NCBI GenBank assembly: GCA_001896555.1 | Contig: MPOS01000061.1 | Coordinates: forward strand, 1-62,928 | Direction of reading: 5' to 3' | Length of the DNA: 62,928 nucleotides | DNA from: Candidatus Phosphitivorax anaerolimi | GTDB lineage: Bacteria; Desulfobacterota; Desulfomonilia; UBA1062 | In this document: in pieces, positions 36,321-45,680 of the stretch | How positions within the stretch are numbered: the first letter of the stretch is position 1 | Layout of the letters: the number at the start of each line of letters is the position of its first letter | Notes under the pieces: generated by a model | What the model was told of the DNA's origin: nothing | Databases searched by the model: none | Seen by the model: only the letters and a program-made list of their open reading frames with translations | Translations under genes and position numbers: made by a program

Positions 36321-38632
36321 GGCAGATCCTCACCGCCGCCGGCAGATACACGTTCGACCGCCGGCTGATCCACAGGAACGGAAACAACGAAACAGGAGCC
36401 CTTTCCCCGGCTGCTCGATACGGCAACCTCGCCGTGATGCATATCCACGATCTTCCGCACGAGCGCCAGCCCGAGCCCGGTGCCCCTGGCCTTCCGGGTG
36501 ATGAACGGCTGGAAGATCCGTTGCAGGTCGTGTTCATCCATGCCGCACCCGGTGTCTTCCACACGGATCTCCATGGCATCCGAGACAAACTCGCGGCCCC
36601 GTCCCGAGAAGACACGGCCCGGCACCAGAGAGGTGGAGACCGTGAGGGTCCCCCCTTCGGGCATGGCGTCCAGGGCATTGTCGATGAGGTTCTCGATGAG
36701 CTGCCGGATCTGGATTCCGTCCACCATGATCTGGTCGTGCTCGGAATCAAACGAGGTTTTCACCTCGACGCACTGGGTTGCACACTGGTCGGCACGATTG
36801 AACAGGAGGCCTTCGATGATATTGCTGATGTTGTAGATCTTTAAGTTCGCCTTGCCGGAGCGCGTCCACTCGAGGACCTGGGTCACGAACCTCTCCAGGG
36901 TGTCGATGCCGCTCGTAATCCCCTGGATGATCTTCACCTGCCGTTCCTCCAAGGGACTGGTGTTGAGGAGCAGCTCCATCCCGGTCTTGATCTTCTGGAG
37001 CGGGTTTCTCACCTCATGGGCCACATGAGCCGACATCTCTCCCAAGACCGCCATCTTCCGGGCCTGCTCCAGCTCCCGCTCCATATTCTTCTTTTCCGTG
37101 ATGTCCATGATAGAGACGATGCTCTGCCTGGTCCCCGGGATCAGGCCGATGGTGAGGAAGGCGTCCCTGACCCTGCCCGCTTTGTCTATGATCCTGAACT
37201 CGTATTCGGAGGGTATGCCCTTCTTTCCCTCCCTGCGGGCCTTGTGATAACCCGCCATGCGCTCCCGGTCGTCGGGATGGACAATATCTGTGAAAGGAAC
37301 CTTGCCCTCGATCTCCTCCCGGCTGAAGCCTGTGAGCCTTTCAAACTGCCGGTTGACCAGGGAGATGACGCGGTTCTCCTCTATGAGCATAATGGCCGTG
37401 CCGGTGTGCTCGACCGTGGCCCGGTACTTGGTTTCAGAGGCGCGCAGGGCCTTCTGCTGCATGCGCCTCTGTGTGATGTCGCGGATGATGTTCTGCGTGG
37501 CGGGCCGGTTCTCGTATCTGATGATGGAAGGAGAGATCTCGAATGCCCGCCATGTGCCGTCCTTGGACCGCAGGGCTATCTCATACTCCTCGGGCACCTT
37601 ATCGCCCCTGATCCTCTTATCGTACCGCGACTCGATGAGCTCTGCGAGCTCGGGCCTCACCAGGTCGCGAAACCCCATGGTGCTCAGCTCCTCGCTGGTA
37701 TAGCCCATGAGCTCTCGGAACCGCGGATTGGTGTATTTGAAGAAATGGTCCTGGTAGACGAAAATGCCGTCCTTGGCATTCTCCACCAGTACCCGGTATT
37801 TTTCCTCGGAGGCCTTGAGCCTTTCCTGCACCTCCTTAAAAGGCCTCAGATCGCGGAAGATGCTGATGCCCGCAATGGGTCTGCCTGCCTGGTAGACATA
37901 GGATGCCGAGAGCGATATGGGGATGAGCTCTCCGCCCTTGCCGTAGAGGGTGGTTTCCTCAGCGACAAGCCGGTAGGGTTTTTCCGGGGTGCCCTGATCC
38001 AGCAGCGAGAGAATCCGCTGCCGCTCGCCCCGTCCCATGAAATCATCGATATTGATCTTGCGCGAGAGCATCTCCGCAGCAGAGTATCCGGTGATCTCCT
38101 CTGCCGCCTTGTTGAATATCAGCGCGTTTCCCTTGAGATCCGATGCGATGATCGCATCGCTCGAGTTCTCGATGAGTCCTTTGAGGAACTCATTGTACGA
38201 GGTGAGATATTCCTCCATCTGCCTGCGTTCGGTGATGTCCCGCGCGATGTTCAGGGTCGCCGGCCCGCCGCCCAGCAGAATGACCGAAGGGGAAAGGGAT
38301 ATGATCCGCTCCTGAGACTTCCGGGTGACAAAGGTCACCTCGTAGCGGGAGGGAACATCATCTCCCCTGATCCGGTGCTCGTAGCGCTGCTCCACCATCT
38401 CCAGGGAGTCCGGATGGACTATGTCGCGCCAGCTCATGGCCTCGAACTCTTTGGCGCTGTAGCCCATCATCTTTTCAAAGGCGGGGTTCACATAGAAAAA
38501 CCGATTGCCCTGATAGACAAAGATCCCGTCACCGGCCTTTTCCACCATGGTCTGGAATATGGCCTTGCTGATCCGTTTCGCACTGGTCTTTGATGTGTCA
38601 CGGAAATCCATATCTCTTTTATAGAGATACAC
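36317..38632 (-). CDS. Multi-PAS sensor histidine kinase
   Basis: The 771-residue soluble kinase has four PAS domains (about 20-140, 150-265, 275-395 and 400-515). The phosphoacceptor helix HVAHEVRNPLQ is near residue 535, and the HATPase domain carries IDNALDAMPEGG, DTGCGMDEHD and GTGLGLALV. PAS domains 1 and 3 resemble each other closely (DGIFVYQ, RIRGDxVPxxYE), pointing to internal duplication. The GTG start at 38632 is supported by AAGG, and the ATG at 38611 is an alternative. It is coupled by a four-base overlap to its sigma-54 regulator. Confidence 0.93.
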   Translation of the reverse strand: MYLYKRDMDFRDTSKTSAKRISKAIFQTMVEKAGDGIFVYQGNRFFYVNPAFEKMMGYSAKEFEAMSWRDIVHPDSLEMVEQRYEHRIRGDDVPSRYEVTFVTRKSQERIISLSPSVILLGGGPATLNIARDITERRQMEEYLTSYNEFLKGLIENSSDAIIASDLKGNALIFNKAAEEITGYSAAEMLSRKINIDDFMGRGERQRILSLLDQGTPEKPYRLVAEETTLYGKGGELIPISLSASYVYQAGRPIAGISIFRDLRPFKEVQERLKASEEKYRVLVENAKDGIFVYQDHFFKYTNPRFRELMGYTSEELSTMGFRDLVRPELAELIESRYDKRIRGDKVPEEYEIALRSKDGTWRAFEISPSIIRYENRPATQNIIRDITQRRMQQKALRASETKYRATVEHTGTAIMLIEENRVISLVNRQFERLTGFSREEIEGKVPFTDIVHPDDRERMAGYHKARREGKKGIPSEYEFRIIDKAGRVRDAFLTIGLIPGTRQSIVSIMDITEKKNMERELEQARKMAVLGEMSAHVAHEVRNPLQKIKTGMELLLNTSPLEERQVKIIQGITSGIDTLERFVTQVLEWTRSGKANLKIYNISNIIEGLLFNRADQCATQCVEVKTSFDSEHDQIMVDGIQIRQLIENLIDNALDAMPEGGTLTVSTSLVPGRVFSGRGREFVSDAMEIRVEDTGCGMDEHDLQRIFQPFITRKARGTGLGLALVRKIVDMHHGEVAVSSSRGKGSCFVVSVPVDQPAVERVSAGGGEDLP

Positions 38633-38825
38633 AATGAATGGCCTTGCATCAACAAAAAAACCCGGTTTTCAGGTCATTACCGGATGTCACGCCAATTTGC
38701 TGCGAAAATGGAGCCGCGGCATTCTTGCCTGGGGGCCCAGGCTTAGAAGGTATCGCTCCCGGTTCTCACCGGGGGAATAGTGACGCGCGGTTCTTCTCCC
38801 GTGCAATGCAGCGAGGACAGGGGGA

Positions 38826-39344
38826 TCAGGCCTTGAACTTTCCGAAATCTTCCGGATTCATCTTCTCCAGGATCTCCTTGAGCTTTTCCTGGTCCTGTTC
38901 AAAGCCCACGATGACCTTGCCGCCCGTCTCCTTGTTGGTCTCCACCCGGATGGCGTCTTTCACCACGTGATCTGCCACAAAGATAGCGCAGTTGAGCCTC
39001 AAGGCGATGGCGATGGCGTCGGAAGGCCTTGCATCGACCGTGACCTTGTTCCCGTTATCGTTCAGGGTGATCATGGCATAGAACACATTGTCCCGGATAT
39101 CCACCACCTCGATCTTTTCCACCTGTACGCCCAGTGTTTCTATCACGGATTTGAAGAGATCATGGGTCATGGGCCGTGAATAGCGGATGCCCTCGAGCGA
39201 TGCAGCGATGGCGCTCGCCTCCATGATGCCGATCCAGATCGGCAGCACGAACTTGCCTTCGATATCCCTCAGGACAACAATGGGGGCGTTGTTGGTGGGG
39301 TCCAGGGCTATTCCGGCGACCTTCATCTCCACGAAACCTGGCAT
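38826..39344 (-). CDS. Bifunctional nuclease family protein (DUF151/BFN)
   Basis: The 172-residue protein has the BFN-domain features VVLRDIEGKFVLPIWIGIMEASAIA, RPMTHDLF and DARPSDAIAIALR. Plant and bacterial relatives have reported RNase/DNase activity, but the physiological role in bacteria is unsettled. The C-terminal tail (FEQDQEKLKEILEKMNPEDFGKFK) is charged and possibly extended. ATG 39344 follows TAGGAGGAAG and is preferred over an upstream in-frame start. It is a single gene between the kinase and the ABC ATPase, 136 bases after the latter. Confidence 0.88.
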   Translation of the reverse strand: MPGFVEMKVAGIALDPTNNAPIVVLRDIEGKFVLPIWIGIMEASAIAASLEGIRYSRPMTHDLFKSVIETLGVQVEKIEVVDIRDNVFYAMITLNDNGNKVTVDARPSDAIAIALRLNCAIFVADHVVKDAIRVETNKETGGKVIVGFEQDQEKLKEILEKMNPEDFGKFKA

Positions 39345-39480
39345 GGCTCTTCCTCCTATAAAATACATTAAGACTGCCTCTTCCATTAGTCAATACACAA
39401 CAGCCTCGGCCTGGCAGGGGGATTCCCGGGCAAAAACGAGATATCCCCGCTTCTATAAGGATGAGAAAAATGAGACAGGG

Positions 39481-40320
39481 CTATCTCGAATGCCTCAGCA
39501 GTCCGATGAGCTGATCCATGTCAAACACTGTACGGGGCAGGTTCACACCCTCTTTTGCCAGCCAGTCCTGGACGCGCAGCACCAGGGGCGGCACGATGCC
39601 GGCGGACTGGAAAACATCGAGGCTGCGTATAAGATGATCCTTCCGGATATCCGCAGCCAGCCGGGCTTCAGAGAGTATGATGCACCGGTCCACGATATCC
39701 AGAAAGTCCTCCAGGTTGTGGGTGACCAGGATGATGGTCACGTCTTTCAGACCTGCGATGAGCCGGATGAGCTCCCTCCTTCCCGAGGCGTCCATCCCGG
39801 CCGTGGGCTCGTCGAGGATCAGCACCTCGGGCGAGGAGAGCAGGGCCGAGGCCAGAGCGAGCTTTCGCTTCTCGCCCGAGCTCAGATAGAAGGGAGAGAT
39901 CTGTCTGAGGACGTCGACATCCAGTTGGAACCTCCCAACCACCTCCCGGGCACGGCGCTCGATCTCTCCCTCATTCAGGTCGAAGAAGTTCTGCAGGGTG
40001 AAGGTGAGCTCATCGTACGCGGTTTCATGGAAGAACTGATGCTCCGGGAACTGGAACAGGACCCCGATGCGTCTCCTGATGGAAGAGAGCCTTCCAGCCT
40101 TGGACAAAGACAGGACACTCTGCCCATCATAGCGGATATCGCCTTGAACCGGGAGGATCAGCGCATCGATGAGCTGGATCAGCGTGGTCTTGCCCGAGCC
40201 CGCCGGACCGATCACCGCGACCTTCTCCCCCTGGTCCAGCGAGAAGTCCACATCGCTTAAGGCCCATCCGGCGCCGGGAACATCATAGCGGTATGAGACA
40301 TTGCAGCATTCGATCTTCAT
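39481..40320 (-). CDS. ECF/cobalt-type ABC transporter ATPase, orphan
   Basis: The 279-residue ATPase has Walker A GPAGSGKT, a Q-loop FQFPEHQFF typical of ECF-type vitamin and metal importers (EcfA/CbiO), Walker B VLILDEPTAGMD and a switch His in LVTHNLED. The signature motif reads LSSGEKRK rather than LSGGQ. The last 60 residues extend beyond the usual domain. It lacks the partner T-component and S-component genes, and no permease lies nearby. Its ATG overlaps the polX stop (ATGA), so the two are translationally coupled, though no functional link is known. Confidence 0.85.
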   Translation of the reverse strand: MKIECCNVSYRYDVPGAGWALSDVDFSLDQGEKVAVIGPAGSGKTTLIQLIDALILPVQGDIRYDGQSVLSLSKAGRLSSIRRRIGVLFQFPEHQFFHETAYDELTFTLQNFFDLNEGEIERRAREVVGRFQLDVDVLRQISPFYLSSGEKRKLALASALLSSPEVLILDEPTAGMDASGRRELIRLIAGLKDVTIILVTHNLEDFLDIVDRCIILSEARLAADIRKDHLIRSLDVFQSAGIVPPLVLRVQDWLAKEGVNLPRTVFDMDQLIGLLRHSR

Positions 40321-42017
40321 ACCTTTCTGAACCACTTCCTCACGTCCCGGGCATCCCGGGTATTCAGGCACAACTCTTTCGTTACGAACCCCTTCCGGGC
40401 GATCATGACCCCATAGGCCATATCGTCGAGACCGGCCACGGAGTGGGCGTCGGGTCCTATTGCGATGATCCCGCCCCGGCTCACGAACGGGTCGATGAGC
40501 CTCCAGTCGAGGTCGAGCCGCATCGGATTTGCGTTGAGCTCCACAGCCACCCGGTTTGTGAGCGCCTCTTCAAGGACCTCGTCCATATCCACGGCATAGG
40601 GCTCCCGCGAGAGGAGGAGCCTGCCCGTGGGATGGGCGAGGATGGTCGTGAAAGGGTTTCGCAGGGCCTTGACGATCCTCCTGGTCATTCTGCGGCGGTC
40701 CATATCCATATGCGAATGGATGCTGGCGATGACGAAATCAAACCTTTCGAGCACCTCGGGCGGATAGTCCAGGGAACCGTCCGCAAGGATGTCGGACTCG
40801 ATGCCTCTGAAAATGACGATGTCGCCGAGTTCCTCCTCAAGTGCATCGATCTCCCGGTGCTGCCGGGCCACGGCCTCTCCACTCAGTCCGCCCGCGTAGT
40901 GCGCGCTTTGGCTGTGATCCGAGATGCCGATCCACTGGTATCCCCGCTCACGGGCGCCGCGCACCATTGCCGCCAGGGACGCGACGCCGTCGCTCATCTC
41001 GGTGTGGTTGTGGATCGTGCCCTGGATATCCCTTAAGCCGAGCAGCTCGGGCACGGTGTGCGCTCGGGCACGGGCCAGCTCCGAATCCCGGCCCTCGCGC
41101 ACCTCCGGGGGGAGAAACTGCAGGTCCAGAAGACGGTAGATGTCCTCCTCATGCTCGATCCTCACCTTACTGCCCCGGCGGATAACGCCGCCATCGATCT
41201 CTACCTGCATCCTTGATGCATGTTCTCTGAGTGCGGCAAGATGGTCATCGGAGCCCGTGGTGACCAGAAGCCTCACGGCCCAGTCCTCAGGGTGCACCAC
41301 TCGCACCGCCACCGGTGGAGCTCCCGCCCCGGCCGGAAGCTCCAGGGTGTCTCCCTTGAGCTCGCATTCGGGCGCGCCCAAGGCGTTCCGGAGAATTTCA
41401 TCGACCCTGTCCGATCCTTCCACCAGGATCTCGACCTGCTCGATAATCTCCGAGAGCCTCCTGCACGCCCCGGTAACCTCTGCCTTCAACCCCTGAGCAG
41501 CGAGCCGGGAGAGCACCTCATTCGCCCGGGCCAGACCGTCGCTCAGGAGATACTTGCCCCGATAGTTCATCACCTGTTCCAGCAACCGGGGCAGGTCTCG
41601 GACAAACTTTCCGGGAAATGACCTCAAGCCCGAGAGCCTTCCCTGCCGTACCGCATCCATCAGGTCGTCCACGGTCTCCACTCCGAGCCGGCTGTGCAGG
41701 ATCCTGACCCTTTTGAGCCCGATCCCGGGCACCTTGAGAAGCTCGTCGAGCCCCCTGGGCAGTCGAGCCCGGAGCTCTTCCAGGGCGGAGAAGTCACGGT
41801 CCTTCACCCACGCCTCGATGGTCGAAGCAATGCCCTTGCCCACGCCGGGGATACTCGGCAACCCGCCTTCTTCCACCACCTCGCTTACCGGGACGGCAAG
41901 CTCCTGGATCGACCGGGCCGCCCTGCGATACGCCTGGATCTTGAAGGAATTCTCATCCAGATACTCCAGGGCCCTGGCCATCTCCAGCAGGTATCGGACA
42001 ACGAGCAGATTATCCAA
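40317..42017 (-). CDS. PolX-type DNA repair protein: degenerate polymerase-beta domain plus PHP exonuclease
   Basis: The 566 residues have an N-terminal helix-hairpin-helix region (SIPGVGKGIA, KVPGIGLKRV), a PolX nucleotidyltransferase domain (about 100-310) and a C-terminal PHP phosphoesterase. The polymerase motif GS-RR-x-GDIDIL reads GACRRLSEIIEQVEIL at about residues 183-198, so both catalytic Asp are Gln and Glu and synthesis is doubtful. The PHP metal residues look intact (IHNHTEMSDG, ISDHSQ, GIESDI, ASIHSH, LAHPTGR, GPDAH), so 3'-5' exonuclease or AP-processing activity is plausible. TTG 42017 follows GGGGAGGG, and ATG 42035 is the alternative. It overlaps mtaB at its start and the ABC ATPase at its end. 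Confidence 0.85.
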   Translation of the reverse strand: MDNLLVVRYLLEMARALEYLDENSFKIQAYRRAARSIQELAVPVSEVVEEGGLPSIPGVGKGIASTIEAWVKDRDFSALEELRARLPRGLDELLKVPGIGLKRVRILHSRLGVETVDDLMDAVRQGRLSGLRSFPGKFVRDLPRLLEQVMNYRGKYLLSDGLARANEVLSRLAAQGLKAEVTGACRRLSEIIEQVEILVEGSDRVDEILRNALGAPECELKGDTLELPAGAGAPPVAVRVVHPEDWAVRLLVTTGSDDHLAALREHASRMQVEIDGGVIRRGSKVRIEHEEDIYRLLDLQFLPPEVREGRDSELARARAHTVPELLGLRDIQGTIHNHTEMSDGVASLAAMVRGARERGYQWIGISDHSQSAHYAGGLSGEAVARQHREIDALEEELGDIVIFRGIESDILADGSLDYPPEVLERFDFVIASIHSHMDMDRRRMTRRIVKALRNPFTTILAHPTGRLLLSREPYAVDMDEVLEEALTNRVAVELNANPMRLDLDWRLIDPFVSRGGIIAIGPDAHSVAGLDDMAYGVMIARKGFVTKELCLNTRDARDVRKWFRKV

Positions 42018-43215
42018 TGGCCCTCCCCAGGACATACCCCTCGCAGGGCTCTTCCAGGATCACGCTCACGCGGTCGTTCACCCGCGCCTTCCCTTGTGCC
42101 TCTACTGTGAGATAGTTGGACGTGACGCCGCGGAAAGAATGTCTTCCTGCGCGGGTGACGAGCAGGTCTTCCTCCATGCCGATCCGGGAGAGGACAAACG
42201 CATCGCGCTTGCGCCGGGAGAGCTCCCTGAGCAGGGCCACCCGCTCTTTTACGGCGCGGGGGTCCACCGTGTCCCCCCAGCCGGCAGCCGGGGTGCCCGG
42301 CCTTGGCGAGTAGGGAAAGACGTGCAGATATGAGATATCCGCCTCTTCCAGCAATGAACGGGTCTGGCCGAACTCGTTTTCGCCTTCTCCGGGAAACCCG
42401 ACCATAACATCGGTGCCGATGCTCACACCCGGATTAAGGGCCTTGATCTTTTCCACCAGGGAGCGGAAATACCGGGCGTCATACGGCCTGCCCATCCGGG
42501 AGAGTATGGCGTCGGAGCCGCTCTGCACCGGGATGTGGAGGTGCCTGCATACCCGCGGTTCTTCCACAACCAGGCGGATGAGCTCGCCGGTGAGGGTCCA
42601 CGGCTCGATTGAGCTGATGCGCACCGCGGGCATGGGTGTTTCCTTGAGGATCTTTTCCAGCAGCGCGGCCAGGCCTCCCTCGTAGAGCCCGATGTTGATC
42701 CCGGAAAGCACGACCTCGCGAAACCCTGCGGCATACAGCCCGGTGATCTCCCCGATGACTTCCTGCCACGGCCTGCTCCGGGGAACGCCCCGGGCGTGGG
42801 GAACGATGCAGTAGGTGCAGAAGTTGCCGCATCCCTGCTGAATATTCACGAACGCGCGGCTGTGACCGCAAAAGCCGGTGATACGGGAGGGCAACTGAAT
42901 GTCGAGGGCAGGGCCGATGTCTTCGAAGGGGATCACCTCGACGGCGGGCGACAGGGCCCGGAGTGCATCTCCATAGACCTTTGCCTGGCAGCCGGTGGCG
43001 ATCACGCGCCCGCCCAGGGCAAGTGCCCTGCGCAGAAGGTTCCGGCCTTGGGCATCGGAGCGGTGGGTCACCGTGCATGTGTTGACGATGGAGACATCGG
43101 CCCCGGGACTGCCGAAGGGCTGCTCCCGGTGCCCACGTGCTGTGAGCGCTTCTCTGAGAAGCTGGCTCTCGTACTGGTTTACCTTGCATCCAAGGGTGGT
43201 TATGGCGAATATCAT
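42010..43215 (-). CDS. mtaB: tRNA (N6-threonylcarbamoyladenosine37-C2)-methylthiotransferase MtaB
   Basis: The 401-residue radical-SAM enzyme has an N-terminal MTTase domain (TTLGCKVNQYES, NTCTVTHRSD, GC), the radical-SAM CxxxCxxC motif in GCGNFCTYCIVPHARG, and a C-terminal TRAM-like domain. The N-terminal signature TLGCKVNQYE identifies MtaB rather than MiaB or RimO. It makes the ms2t6A modification at position 37 of ANN-decoding tRNAs. ATG 43215 matches the family start (MIFAITTLGCKVN). It overlaps the PolX start, so mtaB-polX-ABC ATPase form one operon. Confidence 0.92.
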   Translation of the reverse strand: MIFAITTLGCKVNQYESQLLREALTARGHREQPFGSPGADVSIVNTCTVTHRSDAQGRNLLRRALALGGRVIATGCQAKVYGDALRALSPAVEVIPFEDIGPALDIQLPSRITGFCGHSRAFVNIQQGCGNFCTYCIVPHARGVPRSRPWQEVIGEITGLYAAGFREVVLSGINIGLYEGGLAALLEKILKETPMPAVRISSIEPWTLTGELIRLVVEEPRVCRHLHIPVQSGSDAILSRMGRPYDARYFRSLVEKIKALNPGVSIGTDVMVGFPGEGENEFGQTRSLLEEADISYLHVFPYSPRPGTPAAGWGDTVDPRAVKERVALLRELSRRKRDAFVLSRIGMEEDLLVTRAGRHSFRGVTSNYLTVEAQGKARVNDRVSVILEEPCEGYVLGRAIG

Positions 43216-43337
43216 AGCTCGTGAAAAGGCATACCCTCGTATGCTTCCAGGTGTCAATGCGGGAATCCCCTTGAAGGCCAGGCTTGCGAGGGATTTTCGC
43301 CCGATCCAGAGCAGGGGGAAGAAAGGCGGGCCCTGCC

Positions 43338-43904
43338 CTACTCCTTCAGCTTCTCCTTGATCTCCTTCAGGAAATCCTCCGAGACCTCCAAAAACCTTAC
43401 CCCGGTTTCCACATTGCCGGACTCATCCGCCAGGGACCACATGGCCTTGCCCCGGGCCTGCTTCCCGTCGATCGTGATCCTGATCTCGCGGTCAACGGAG
43501 ATCTTTTCCGCGGTTTTCAGCAGAGCCCCTTCCTCTGCGATATTGAGCAGGTCTCCCTGCTCCGGTCCCCCTCCGATGTCGTACACCACCGGGGCGGCTA
43601 GCCGGCGGCGGCGGAACCGCAGATGTTTCTGGTACGTTTCTTTGTTTCCCATGCTCCTGAGCTGCGAGTCCAGGTTGTAGACGGCGTTAAAATACCGCAG
43701 CTTCTCCTCTTGGCGCGCCACCTTGGACAGGTGTTTCAGCAGCTCCTTTCGGGTCCTCTGGAGTGTATCGATGAGATGGTTGAAGGCTGTCTCGTACTCC
43801 CGGTTGCCTCTGTTGGCCAGGTAGCTGTTGATCATGGCGGGCAGCCTTTTCCTGATCTGAAACTCGAAGTCTTTGAGAACCTTCTGGAATTCTTCCTTGT
43901 TCAT
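43338..43904 (-). CDS. PilZ-like protein with helical N-terminal domain
   Basis: The 188-residue protein has a helical N-terminal half (EEFQKVLKDFEFQIRKRL...). Its C-terminal beta domain resembles PilZ: arginines in FRRRRL, then NIAEEGALL in the place of the D/N-x-S-x-x-G motif, and a GVRF strand near the end. The conserved Ser is Ala, so binding of cyclic di-GMP is uncertain. ATG 43904 follows GGTGGGG. It is upstream of mtaB (122 bases) on the same strand and divergent from glgA. Assignment to PilZ is tentative. Confidence 0.5.
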   Translation of the reverse strand: MNKEEFQKVLKDFEFQIRKRLPAMINSYLANRGNREYETAFNHLIDTLQRTRKELLKHLSKVARQEEKLRYFNAVYNLDSQLRSMGNKETYQKHLRFRRRRLAAPVVYDIGGGPEQGDLLNIAEEGALLKTAEKISVDREIRITIDGKQARGKAMWSLADESGNVETGVRFLEVSEDFLKEIKEKLKE

Positions 43905-44044
43905 GGACCCCACCATAATCAACCGGCTGTGAAAAATCAAATCAATGTTCTTTTTTCTCCTCGCGCCCGGCCATATCCTTCCTGGAAGACTGCACAACAC
44001 GATCCCCTTACCCTTGCCCGGGAATTCTGTTATTACTATAGCTT

Positions 44045-45466
44045 ATGAGAGTACTCTTCTGCACTTCAGAGGCGACCCCCTTCGCCAAGACCGGCGGTCT
44101 GGCCGACGTGAGCTCCGCGCTGCCCGCCGAGCTCAGAAGCCAGGGGGTGCAATGCGATGTGGTCATGCCGCTCTACCGGTCTGTCAAAAAATCCGGTATC
44201 GCGCTTCAGCACGTGGCCGACATCTCGTTCCTCTCGGGCCAGGGCATCTCTCAGGGGAGGGTCTTCTCCCACGGCCCCGTGTATTTCATCGAAAACGACC
44301 TGTACTTCAACCGGGACGGGTACTACTCATACCAGGGCAGGGATTTCCCCGACAACCTCGAGCGGTTCGCCTTTTTCTCGCGCGCATGTGTTGAGCTGGC
44401 CACGATCCTCGAAGGCGTGGACCTCATCCACTGCAACGACTGGCAGACCGCGCTCATCCCGGCATATCTCCATGCGCTGGGCCTGACTGACTTCTCCACC
44501 TGCTACACGATCCACAACCTCGCCTACCAGGGGGTGTTCAACTCCGCGCTCTGGCCCATGCTCTTTCTGCCCTACGAGATGTTCCGCCCGGATATCATGG
44601 AATACTACGGCAACATCAATGTGATGAAGGCCGGCATCGTATTCGCCGACATGGTCACCACCGTGAGCCCCTCCTATGCCGCCGAGATCCAGACGCCCGA
44701 GTTCGGCGCGGGTCTCGACGGGCTGCTGCGGGCCGTGTCGTTCAAGCTCGCCGGGATCGTCAACGGCATCGATATCCAGGTATGGGACCCGCTCCACGAC
44801 GAGCATATCGCTCAGAGATTCAGCATCGACGATCTCTCGGGAAAGGCGGCGTGCAAGCGCGACCTTCAGGAACGATTCTCCCTCGAGAAGTCATCCGGGC
44901 CGCTTATGTCCCTCATCAGCCGCCTGGTGGATCAGAAAGGCATCGACCTGGTGGTCTCAATCATGGACGAGATCATCTCGCTGGGCGCCCAGGTAGTTGT
45001 CCTGGGGACCGGAGACCGCCGTCACGAAAAGGACCTGCTCAGCCTCTCAGCCAGCCATGCGGGAAGGCTCGGCGTGGTCGTGGGATTCGACGAATCCCTT
45101 GCCCATGTCATCGAGGCAGGCGCCGACTTCTTTCTCATGCCCTCCCGGTTCGAACCCTGCGGCCTCAACCAGATGATCAGCATGCGCTACGGCACCATCC
45201 CCATCGTCACCTGCGTGGGCGGTCTTAAGGATACGGTCACAGCCCTCGGAGAGGGGGACAACCCCACCGGCATCAGGGTGAAGAGCCCTACCGCTACAGA
45301 CCTCCTGGCAGCCGTCCGCCGGGCGTGCGACCTGTACCAGGACCCGAAGGGACTCTTCTTCGCAATTCGCGAAAACGCCATGCAAAAGGACGTAAGCTGG
45401 CGGCATTCTGCAATACAGTATTACAAGCTGTATACCAAAATGATAAATTTTCGAGAAAGACGGTGA
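44045..45466 (+). CDS. glgA: Glycogen synthase (ADP-glucose type)
   Basis: The 473-residue GT5 enzyme begins with RVLFCTSEATPFAKTGGLADV, which includes the KTGGL nucleotide-sugar motif. It has the typical HNLAYQG, VSPSYA and VNGID motifs and the C-terminal MPSRFEPCGLNQM (retaining glucosyltransferase E-x7-E region). It transfers glucose from ADP-glucose onto growing alpha-1,4-glucan in the cytosol. The ATG matches the family start, though no Shine-Dalgarno is visible. No glgC, glgB or glgP lies nearby. It is followed 214 bases later by a dnaA-type gene. Confidence 0.95.
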   Translation: MRVLFCTSEATPFAKTGGLADVSSALPAELRSQGVQCDVVMPLYRSVKKSGIALQHVADISFLSGQGISQGRVFSHGPVYFIENDLYFNRDGYYSYQGRDFPDNLERFAFFSRACVELATILEGVDLIHCNDWQTALIPAYLHALGLTDFSTCYTIHNLAYQGVFNSALWPMLFLPYEMFRPDIMEYYGNINVMKAGIVFADMVTTVSPSYAAEIQTPEFGAGLDGLLRAVSFKLAGIVNGIDIQVWDPLHDEHIAQRFSIDDLSGKAACKRDLQERFSLEKSSGPLMSLISRLVDQKGIDLVVSIMDEIISLGAQVVVLGTGDRRHEKDLLSLSASHAGRLGVVVGFDESLAHVIEAGADFFLMPSRFEPCGLNQMISMRYGTIPIVTCVGGLKDTVTALGEGDNPTGIRVKSPTATDLLAAVRRACDLYQDPKGLFFAIRENAMQKDVSWRHSAIQYYKLYTKMINFRERR

Positions 45467-45482
45467 TAATCCGAGTTCCGAG

Positions 45483-45491
45483 TTATCTACA
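45483..45491 (+). promoter_or_regulatory. Near-consensus DnaA box upstream of dnaA
   Basis: TTATCTACA differs in one base from the DnaA box TTATCCACA. It lies about 190 bases before the start of the dnaA-type gene, where autoregulatory boxes are common. A single 9-mer is weak evidence, and the recognition helix of the local DnaA is altered. Confidence 0.3.
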
Positions 45492-45680
45492 AAATGTCGA
45501 TAATTGCCTCGGATCAAGTGAATATCCCATCTTCCCCCGAGCCGTCCGGATGCTGGAGTCACGAGGCTTCCACGCATATTATGAGGATAAAACTGAATGT
45601 TTTTGCGCCTGCACGAAGTGAACACAGATGGGAATAACCGCAGAGGTTCGGGTTTGACGTTTTTTATCCGGGAGTCCAAT

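Noticed and set aside
44014-44042. TTGCCC-N17-TATAGC resembling a promoter before glgA
   Set aside because: The implied transcription start falls after the well-supported ATG at 44045, so it cannot drive the full gene.
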